DNA of 64,000 nucleotides, from positions 6,232,922 to 6,296,921 of the forward strand of contig NC_092678.1 in the NCBI RefSeq assembly GCF_964355755.1, in the 5' to 3' direction. Shown here in pieces: positions 59,401 to 64,000 of this stretch. The position numbers were made by a program, and so were the translations under genes. The stretch is from Antedon mediterranea. Lineage: Eukaryota; Echinodermata; Crinoidea; Comatulida; Antedonidae. Each line of letters opens with the position of its first letter. The stretch's first letter is position 1. The notes below the pieces were generated by a model, which did not search any database, was not told the origin of the DNA, and saw nothing but the letters and a program-made list of their open reading frames with translations.

Positions 59401-62400
59401 TCAGACACATCGCAACAGGAGATTGCCAAATACAAAGGTAAGAATCACAAATTACAATTATCTCTCCGAATACCAAACCCTCTGAAATCGTGAACTCTCC
59501 CAAAACCAGACTTTTCTTGAGGTCCAAAAAGGTTCTTTTTACCAATATATTAAAAACAAAAATGAAATGGGAGAAATATTTTTAAAAACAGGGTTGCCAG
59601 GATTAAGAAGGATAACGAATGAATGGCTATCCTCAACAATCTACCTACAATGAAGCTCTATCTACACTATCAGTATCAAAGTTTATGTGACAAAAAAGAG
59701 ATATGACCATATATGGACATGATGATGTCATATCACTACCATATTTGGGCATATCACTGCCATATTTGGGCACATGCACTTTTTTGTCAAACTAGTTCGA
59801 TAGAGTAGACAGAGCTTTAATAGAAAATAATAAAACAAAAATGTGTATTTTAATGGATTAATTGTATTGTCAATAAAAGTAAATAAAAATGTAACAGACA
59901 GTATTTATTTCCTGTCTGAATGAACAAGAAAATAAAAAGTTATTATTTGGACATCGCAAGATTTTAATGATTTGAGTGGACAAATAATTAAGTTGATTTT
60001 TAGGAGATTGGAAATCATTTTTGTTAGTTTGATAACAAAGGGATTAAAAGGAACAATATTTATTTGAGTTGAAATACATCTGATAAACCGAAGTGGACAT
60101 GTTCTTAATTGTTTAAACTGAAAATTTGTAGACAAATAGTTAAATTATAAAAGAATTAAGCTAGACAACAACTATTAATAGCTAGACAGTCGGAAACTGA
60201 AATAAAATTTATTAAAATGTTATCGGACATAAAACAGTTTCCTGTTTGTAGGTAAACGAGGCAGAATTTTGTATAATCAAATTAAATATAATACAAAATT
60301 AAAAATACTTTTTTATTGATTTTTATATTTCATTTCAGTATTTTGATTAAAAGCGAATAAAATTTAGTAAAGGTATGTCAAAAAATAAATTAACATTGTC
60401 GTTGATTGATCCTAAATTTCTTTTTGTAGCTGAAATATTAGCCTCTGAGTCCAGACTGAATGAGAAGCAAAATAAAATAGATGAACTAACTGCAGCGCTA
60501 CAGAAAGTTAAGGTGGAGTCTATTCAAAGTATAACAGAATGTAATGTATTGAAAGGTATGATATGACGTGGTGCTTTATATTGATATTAGTAAACTTTTT
60601 TAAACAAAGCAGATATAGAGAGGGGATAGAGAGGTAGCTTCTTTCAAAATGTTTTATAAGAACGCAATACGCCCTCCCTTGTTCAACATCCTCAGTCCGC
60701 CCCCGATTAGTATCCAGATATCGGTGTTTATTTTTGTAATGTTAAAGGGCCAACTGAGACAAGTTAACTTCTAGGTTTTTCCTCATTTTGATGCTGTGTA
60801 TTATTTGTATGGCATTTAATGAAATAAATGATTGTTAAATTTCAATTTAATTTAATCAACATTTTCTCCGGTTTATATGTAAGCACTATATCCTAACTAT
60901 TGTACTTTTACATACATTTTTCTATCATTATTTTGTTGTTATCTACAGAAAATGTCAAAGTATTAGAGAAGAGACTAAGTCTAGAAGGTAAGACATTTGA
61001 TTTCTAAATTTATAACATAATTTAAATTAATTTCAAACATTATTTCAGCTGTATTGATAAAAAAAAAATAGCCACCTCAGCAGAAAATTCTCAGAAATTT
61101 AAAAAAAAATTGTTATAACGGGTAATTCATAACGAGATCATGTGGCACAGTGTGTTGGACTTTGGACTACTGATCATGAGTTCAAATCCAACGCTCATCA
61201 AATAGCTTATTCCTTAGGCAAGATACTTGCGTTTGCCTCTCTCCGCCCAGGTGTGCAAATGGGTACCTGGTAAGGCCAAAAAAACAATTTGCGCTGATTA
61301 CTATCTTCATTAATGGGAGTATGTTTCCATACGTGTTTGATCCAAAAAATGACCATGGTAATAATGCTTGTAAAGCGCCTTTGAGCACGATTACTCAAGA
61401 AAAAGGACGCTATATAAATGTGGTATTTAGTATTATTACAAATGGGCCAAAAAACAATTTGCGCTCATTACTAGCTGAATTTATGGATGTATGTTTCCAT
61501 ACGTGTTTGTTCGAAAAATTACCTGGGTAATTATATATAAACATTGCTTAGTTTCAAAACATTATAAATCTATAAAAAAATCTATATAAAAATATATTAA
61601 TTTTGTATCATGTATGTGTTGAAATGAAATTTAAAAAAAAAAAAAAACATTATAAATCCAAGATATTTTTATTAGTGCGAGTGGTGAAGAACAAATTATT
61701 TTATGATATATTGTTGATCAATTTATTTCATGTTAATGTAGACGATTCGCCTGATCAACCGCCGGCGGTAGACGTAGTAGAAGATAATCTATTAATGGCT
61801 TTACAGAATCACCTTGGAGAGAGCCCAGACGGTAATCATTTACATTACATTTACAGGAATGAAATCATAATAATATAATCAAACTTTATATATTTTTATT
61901 TATTTATTTGTTGACCATGCACCTTTGAATCGGTGACACTCAAAATACTGTATGTCGTGCATATTGAGAAAAACGACATGAATAACTAAATTATTAGTTT
62001 TATAATAATAATAATAATTCCGGTATATTTATTGTCCAAAAGCAGATGACCAATTATACAAATAGCCAGAGGGCTGAAACCATAAAATTTAACATTAAAA
62101 AGGTCAAAATCCATAGGAAAATATATGCAAATATGAAAAAATGTATCAAATGTAAGACAATTAAATATAAAAACCGTAAAATATATTAAAGCTAAAACTA
62201 TTTTTAAGCAACAATTATACTAAATCAATTTATTTATTTATTCAATTATTGACAATGTATGTTAATTTGATTAAATGATAATAATGATTGTAAATAAATA
62301 TTTTTTTTTACTTTTAGCCAAAAATACAAGGAAACAATTGGAAATCAGCAATAACGAAGTGAAAATCTTAAAAGGTATTCAGACATTTTTCCACTATTAA

Positions 62401-64000
62401 AAATATCACACAAAACAAGCAAATAATAGTAATAATAAAAGCATAAGCAATTATTTTGTGAATTTTTAAATGCGTCCGTCATCTCCTATTGCTCATATTA
62501 TTTGTTTGAAGAAGCCGTGTTGTCTGCTATTTTATTTAATGATTAAACTATGTCGTCTGCTATTCAATAATTAAATTGTTTTATAAAAGACGAAATAATG
62601 TCGTCTGAATATTTTACTATCAAATTTTGTCAAGTTTAAACAATGTCGTCTGCTTTTTATGTCTGTTTTATAAATATTTCTTCTTCTTTCAATATTGTCT
62701 TTTACAATTTATGCAGGCATCAAGTGTCCAATAATAAATGACAATAACACTTGTTTGTCCAGAATACAGACCAATATATGTTATATTATTTGTTATGTTT
62801 TATTGTATAATAAACAATTTGATTTATTTATAGACAAGTTAGAGACGGCCGAAACACAAGTTAAATGTCTTCATGAAGAAATATCAAAATTGAAAGGTTT
62901 ATTGAATTTTTTTATTATTAATGATATTGTTATTCTATTTTTGACATATTGTCAAGAATTTTTAACCACTGTCCTAATACTACTATTAGTAATATGTAAT
63001 AATCTATTCACATGACAAACACAGAAAAATTGTTTCATTTTGTTTATATATTTGACCAGCATAATATCTACACCATAACATACAGCATATAGCAACAGCA
63101 GCTTAAGCAAACTAAATTTCTATAAAGCTGTCTACACTATTCAATTTTATGTGACAAAAAATGTGATGTGCCCATATATGGACATGATGATGTCATATCA
63201 CTACCATATTTTAGCATATCACTACCATATTTAGGCACATCACAATCTTTTTTGTCAAACTAGATAACATAATTCACTATTAAATCACAGGTAGTAAAAA
63301 ATGATTAAGGTGTGAAAAAATTTATAAATATATAAAAATACTAATATCGTTTTCTCACTTTCAGATGAGTTACCAAAAGATTCAAGGGGAAAGACAGAAA
63401 CGAGGGACGTACAGACACGCAGTAAACAGTTGACATCTGCCCAAAAGCAGATTCGAGAATCTGACCTATTAGTGTCCAAGTTGAAAGGTGATAATTTATT
63501 TACAACACTTACACACAAGATTTAAGAAGTGGTGTTGTTATTTTTGTGTTACACGCCAAGGCTAGCCCACCAAGTCTATAGACTTTTTTCTGGTGGGGTG
63601 GTGCTCCTCTACTCTTTTTCAAAGAGTGTACTGCGTTCTTTAACGTGCACATGAGCCATGTTACACACAGGACCAACGGCTTAATGTCTCATCCGAAAGA
63701 CGATGCGCTATATCCATGTTTTCCAGTAAAATATTTTGTAATAGTCTGATCCAGAATTGTGTCACAACCTTGTGTGCACATTTGTATGTCACCTCACTCC
63801 CTCGTTTGTCTACAGTCAGATTTGGCCCCAACATAAATGTTTTACAACCTATTAATGACAACGCTAATTTTTGTACTTTATTTTTGATGATTTTGTTACT
63901 AGATCAAATAAGTAAGCTAGAGTCTGATAAGAAAATATCGAAAAACAGGATAAGTGAACTAACAGATCAGTTATCAAAGGAGCAGAAGGCATCCAAGACC
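34532..64000 (+). CDS. SLMAP: SLMAP (sarcolemma membrane-associated protein) orthologue, 18 coding exons, 3' end beyond window
   Basis: Exons: 34532-34720, 46149-46305, 47419-47485, 49665-49761, 51825-51992, 52479-52619, 53461-53767, 54282-54413, 55722-55862, 59081-59173, 59378-59437, 60430-60555, 60949-60987, 61742-61831, 62318-62374, 62834-62896, 63365-63487, 63903-64000+. Phases match at all junctions and give 716 codons. Human SLMAP is about 830 residues with an FHA domain, coiled coils and a C-terminal tail anchor; the anchor is not reached here. The family is the STRIPAK adaptor that binds phosphorylated MST1/2 through FHA and opposes Hippo signalling, and is also membrane and centrosome linked. 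The start was chosen because [16 protein letters not shown] aligns with the vertebrate N-terminus. Intron 1 is 11.4 kb and full of repeats. Confidence 0.93.
34826..34955. mobile_element. MITE family B, diverged
   Basis: TGCTTGATTCCCATGATTTT, ACGCAACGCAAGTAATTTTA, then GTCCTTGCATCACGTCCTAG and TGGCAACGAAAC. Confidence 0.6.
35086..35250 (+). mobile_element. MITE family A, three internal units
   Basis: AAGCTGTGTCTGCACTATCA start; CACTACCATATTTGGGTATA occurs three times; ends TTTTTTTGTCAAACTAACTT. Confidence 0.8.
35530..35732. repeat. Family G repeat, partly palindromic
   Basis: The left arm AGAATCTCTCCTTTGAGGAG / CCCCTTTATTAGGGGCAC is mirrored by GTGCCCCCCTAATAGGGG / TTCTATTGT at the right, with GAGACACTTTATTGGGTCCC inside. 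Possibly a degraded MITE. Confidence 0.55.
36080..36302 (-). mobile_element. tRNA-headed SINE SB, full minus-strand copy
   Basis: The reverse complement opens GGAGCTGTAGCTTGGTGGTT, box B AGGGTTCAATCCCGACC, body GGGTTGTAACTCACGACTC, and ends AGCGAGTTACTCGCTGTTGG/ATGC. Best SB copy in the window. Confidence 0.78.
36885..37182. repeat. 48-bp minisatellite, about 6 copies
   Basis: The unit contains TGTGACTATTCTGAACACTG, CGCCAGTTGCAGTGTGAAT and GGCCTTCTC. Because 48 is a multiple of three, open frames run through on both strands; these are by-products, not genes. Confidence 0.9.
37345..37515. repeat. Family G repeat
   Basis: CCCCTATTAAGGGGATACC, AGTCCCCTTAATAGGGTG and TCCCCTTAATAGAGGTTTCC are spaced through the stretch. 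Confidence 0.6.
37890..38000 (+). mobile_element. MITE family A, right end lost
   Basis: TAAGCTCTGTCTACACTATC, GTGCCCATATATGGACATGA, two CATATCACT-type units, then stops at TTGGCACAAC. Confidence 0.75.
38001..39075. other. SLMAP intron 1 stretch, nothing recognised
   Basis: AT-rich unique-looking intron; no repeat or coding signal. Confidence 0.4.
39080..39445. repeat. About 140-bp tandem repeat, three copies
   Basis: CATTCCTTTTGAA(A/C)ACCCCTATCAGA recurs near 39085, 39224 and 39373 with shared ATGAACCCC and TTTCATTA blocks between. Confidence 0.75.
40647..41201 (-). pseudogene. Transposase-like protein, C-terminal pieces
   Basis: 41201-40974 gives [16 protein letters not shown] and [19 protein letters not shown]; after a stop/frameshift near 40975, 40928-40647 gives [32 protein letters not shown] and [12 protein letters not shown]. 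These continue the protein on the other side of the SINE, so one ancestral ORF was broken at least twice. Confidence 0.62.
41205..41535 (+). mobile_element. SINE SA inside the transposase-like gene
   Basis: Box A ATGGCCGAGCGGTTAAGGC, box B GGTTCGAGGCCGAC, body GGTCCAGTGTACACAGTT, 3' end TTGGTAATCCTTGGCCAC and an AAAT-rich tail. Head and body match 6940-7262, while the 3' third matches 19175-19425. Confidence 0.85.
41504..41809 (-). pseudogene. Transposase-like protein, N-terminal piece
   Basis: Encodes [30 protein letters not shown] and [16 protein letters not shown] followed by [13 protein letters not shown]. Conserved Asp, His and Gly-rich patches look like a catalytic core of an RNase H-type transposase; similar wording occurs in uncharacterised proteins of many invertebrates (recalled, not searched). 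The frame runs into a SINE at about 41535. No N-terminus upstream is recognised, so it is truncated. Confidence 0.65.
42800..42910. repeat. Family G repeat
   Basis: CCTAATAAGGTGACACC, CCCCCTTAATATGGGTG and TCCCCTGAATAGAGGTG. Confidence 0.55.
43200..43515 (-). mobile_element. tRNA-headed SINE (family SC)
   Basis: The reverse complement begins ACTGTGGCGCAGTGGTTAGA (box A) and has GTTCAAGCCCCGGCACG (box B), then CAGGTGACAGAAATAGGTAC and a 3' end in AGGTTTCGACTTTACC. Only copy of this family seen here. Confidence 0.72.
43516..46148. other. Remainder of SLMAP intron 1
   Basis: AT-rich intron with a family G fragment at about 44465-44550, several TTTACTGCAGTAAAT palindromes (about 45085-45215), and no coding signal. 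Confidence 0.4.
46306..47105. other. SLMAP intron 2, C tracts
   Basis: Runs of C at 46387-46399 and 46566-46581; otherwise AT-rich intron without recognisable features. Confidence 0.45.
47106..47253 (+). mobile_element. MITE family A, full copy
   Basis: TTTAAAGCTCTGTCTACACT to AGTGTAGGCAGAGCTTTA, interior CCCATATATGGACATGATGA. Confidence 0.88.
47805..48440. repeat. 17-bp minisatellite grown from a family G repeat
   Basis: About 35 units of GAATAGAGGTGTCCCCT with many point variants fill the stretch; the left edge (CCTCTATTAAGGGGACAG) is an ordinary family G end. Confidence 0.9.
48441..49425. other. SLMAP intron 3 stretch, nothing recognised
   Basis: AT-rich, with TTTACTGCAGTA-like palindromes near 49125-49215; no gene. 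Confidence 0.4.
49426..49621 (-). mobile_element. MITE family A with four tandem internal units
   Basis: ACACTATCATACTAGTTTGG start, four exact ATATGCCCAAATATGGTAGTG-type 21-bp units (49456-49541), and a GTCACATACAGTTTGTGTAG end. Confidence 0.85.
49665..53767 (+). CDS. SLMAP: SLMAP exons 4-7: conserved coiled-coil core
   Basis: Exon 4 encodes the [12 protein letters not shown] segment, exon 5 [18 protein letters not shown] and [17 protein letters not shown], exon 6 [17 protein letters not shown], and exon 7 (307 nt) a continuous heptad-rich helix ending [13 protein letters not shown]. The order and wording follow vertebrate SLMAP closely. In the family this region makes parallel dimers and contacts SIKE1/FGFR1OP2 of STRIPAK. 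Confidence 0.92.
50115..50270 (+). mobile_element. SINE/LINE 3'-tail fragment
   Basis: AGCGCCTTGAGCACTTTAGT then GTGCGCTGTATAAATCTTC and ATTATT repeats: the same kind of tail as the SINE at 61135-61440. Confidence 0.5.
50945..51720. repeat. About 205-bp tandem array derived from MITE family C
   Basis: Four units starting AGGCCTTGGCCTAGCCTAGT near 50949, 51152, 51379 and 51570, each with GTGCAATGGTACAAATAATT, TCATTCGTTGAAAGATG and ATATTTGTTTCATTGCAC. Confidence 0.85.
52292..52413 (-). mobile_element. MITE family A, internally deleted
   Basis: AAAGCTCTGTCTATACTATC, two ATATGGTAGTGATATG units, and GTTTGATAGTGTAGAGAGAG. Confidence 0.82.
52623..53095. repeat. Degenerate TTGATTGAT repeat
   Basis: Imperfect tandem blocks of GATTGATTAATTGATTTATT, GATCTGTAAAAATCAATCA and TTTTGGGTTATTTCC, about 80-90 bp per block. 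Confidence 0.8.
53768..54281. other. SLMAP intron 7, nothing recognised
   Basis: Unique-looking intron; no repeat found. Confidence 0.4.
54282..64000 (+). CDS. SLMAP: SLMAP exons 8-18: acidic segment and short modular coiled-coil exons
   Basis: Exon 8 (54282-54413) is Thr/Asn-rich. Exon 9 (55722-55862) is strongly acidic ([16 protein letters not shown]). Exons 10-17 are 93, 60, 126, 39, 90, 57, 63 and 123 nt; exons 8-17 are all phase 1-1 and could be skipped without frameshift. Several end in a similar -LK plus split Gly codon (NVLK, VKILK, ISKLK, VSKLK). Exon 18 is cut by the window edge while still coiled coil. This region is less conserved than the core, so the smallest exons (60949-60987, 62318-62374) rest mainly on splice sites and phase. 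Confidence 0.82.
54622..55412. mobile_element. MITE family B swollen by an internal minisatellite
   Basis: The left arm AAGCTTTATTCCCACTAAGT and right arm TTGCTTTGTGTCTACATTC / TTACATCCTTGTAAGC are family B; the central CAGTTCGCGTAATCCATCGC segment is tandemly multiplied between them. Confidence 0.8.
54672..55362. repeat. 23-bp minisatellite, about 30 copies
   Basis: Near-identical units of ACAGTTCGCGTAATCC + ATCGCTA; only a few variants (CTATC for CCATC, TTTGCG, ATCTC). 691 bp divided by 23 is 30 units. SLMAP intron 8. Confidence 0.95.
56598..56738 (-). mobile_element. MITE family A copy
   Basis: TAAAGCTCTGTCTACACTAT to AGTTTAGACAGAGCTTAA; one ATATGGTAGATATG unit. Confidence 0.85.
56785..57060. 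repeat. About 130-bp tandem duplication
   Basis: TGTGTAATGCTG, CACA(C)ATGGAACTTCTAAATT, GGTCC and CAGCTAAACA..GGCATGGCT appear in order twice, with a third partial copy (GCATGGCTTACTATTGACTG). Intron 9; no coding signal. Confidence 0.7.
57061..58370. other. SLMAP intron 9, mostly unique
   Basis: Nothing firm apart from a possible SB-type box A at about 57452 (TAGCTTGGTGGTGAGGGTGC) and family G motifs at 58207-58300. Confidence 0.4.
58372..58838 (-). mobile_element. MITE family A split by the 5S-headed SINE
   Basis: The left part ends ATATGATATCATCA at 58450; the right part starts ATCATGTCCATTTCTGG near 58769 and ends GTTTGATAGTGTAGACAGAG. Confidence 0.85.
58451..58769 (+). mobile_element. 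5S rRNA-headed SINE (SINE3 type)
   Basis: 58451-58540 is 5S rRNA-like: ACGGCTTTACCACGTTGAAA, GATCACCGAAGTTAAGCAAC, GGGCCTGG and AGGTGCTGTA in order. About 25 nt around the box C region (GGATGGGTGACC in normal 5S) is missing. The body continues with CAGCACCGCTGACTCTCC and ends CTGTTAGTGGCGGTAATTAT, CGCTGTTGGTTTCGATTGAA and an AAAT tail, matching the LINE 3' end at 29692-29775. Confidence 0.88.
59650..59821 (+). mobile_element. MITE family A, full copy
   Basis: AAGCTCTATCTACACTATCA with a duplicated GTATCA, two CATATCACT(A/G)CCATATTTGG units, right end TAGAGTAGACAGAGCTTTA. Confidence 0.85.
59822..60429. other. SLMAP intron 11 stretch, nothing recognised
   Basis: AT-rich intron without coding signal or known repeat. 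Confidence 0.4.
61135..61440 (+). mobile_element. tRNA-headed SINE (family SD)
   Basis: ATCATGTGGCACAGTGTGTT (box A-like) and GAGTTCAAATCCAACGC (box B), body CGCCCAGGTGTGCAAATGGG and TACCTGGTAAGGCC, tail AAAGCGCCTTTGAGCACGA and CGCTATATAAAT. A partial second copy of the body (GGCCAAAAAACAATTTGCGC) follows at 61446-61520. Confidence 0.75.
61995..62115 (-). mobile_element. LINE 3'-end fragment
   Basis: ATAATAATTCCGGTATATTT next to ATTGTCCAAAAGCAGATGAC and AGCCAGAGGGCTGAAACC reads on the minus strand as a non-LTR 3' tail ending in AAT repeats. Confidence 0.45.
62510..62665. repeat. Degenerate ATGTCGTCTGCT repeat
   Basis: TGTCGTCTG(C/A) occurs four times at 30-70 bp spacing in SLMAP intron 15. 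Confidence 0.55.
63124..63266 (+). mobile_element. MITE family A, right end lost
   Basis: AAAGCTGTCTACACTATTCA start, CCCATATATGGACATGATGA, two CATATCACTACCATATTTNG units, ends TTTTTTGTCAAACTAG. Confidence 0.8.
63555..63710 (-). mobile_element. SINE relic related to SA
   Basis: AGAGTGTACTGCGTTCTTTA, ACGTGCACATGAGCC and ACACAGGACCAACGGCTTAA are the reverse complement of an SA-like body with changed wording; the head is missing. Confidence 0.5.

Overview
This window is eukaryotic, AT-rich and intron-heavy. It contains most of the 5' two-thirds of one large gene on the minus strand and most of another on the plus strand, with a small terminal exon between them. Protein similarity (LRRK2 and SLMAP orthologues), GGCCTAGG-rich introns and the mix of tRNA-derived SINEs, MITEs and CR1/L2-like LINEs suggest an invertebrate deuterostome, probably an echinoderm. 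The organism is an inference; no species marker is visible.

Left half (about 0.6-31.0 kb, minus strand): a LRRK2-type gene. I rebuilt 38 coding exons from splice sites and a reading frame that stays open across every junction: start codon at 30297, last exon in the window 633-762, 1569 codons in all. They cover armadillo repeats, a short ankyrin segment, a Ser-rich linker, leucine-rich repeats and the first part of the ROC GTPase domain. COR, kinase and WD40 exons lie beyond the left edge.

Middle (31-34.5 kb): the LRRK2 5' end, then one well-supported terminal exon of a Cys-rich, PAN/apple-like protein with poly(A) signals, then the upstream region of the next gene.

Right half (34.5-64 kb, plus strand): an SLMAP gene. 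Eighteen coding exons (716 codons) encode the N-terminal FHA domain, the conserved STRIPAK-type coiled coil, an acidic segment and a long series of short phase 1-1 coiled-coil exons. The C-terminal membrane anchor lies past the right edge. Intron 1 is 11.4 kb.

Almost everything else is intron packed with repeats. About 26 copies of one palindromic MITE (family A here) occur, along with four or more other inverted-repeat families, several tRNA-headed SINE families, a 5S rRNA-headed SINE whose 3' tail matches a LINE in the same window, three LINE fragments carrying reverse-transcriptase ORF remnants, many minisatellites, and a 2.58 kb element with about 515-bp terminal inverted repeats and a broken transposase-like gene. 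Many elements are nested, so insertion order can be read directly. No functional rRNA or tRNA gene and no CRISPR array is supported.
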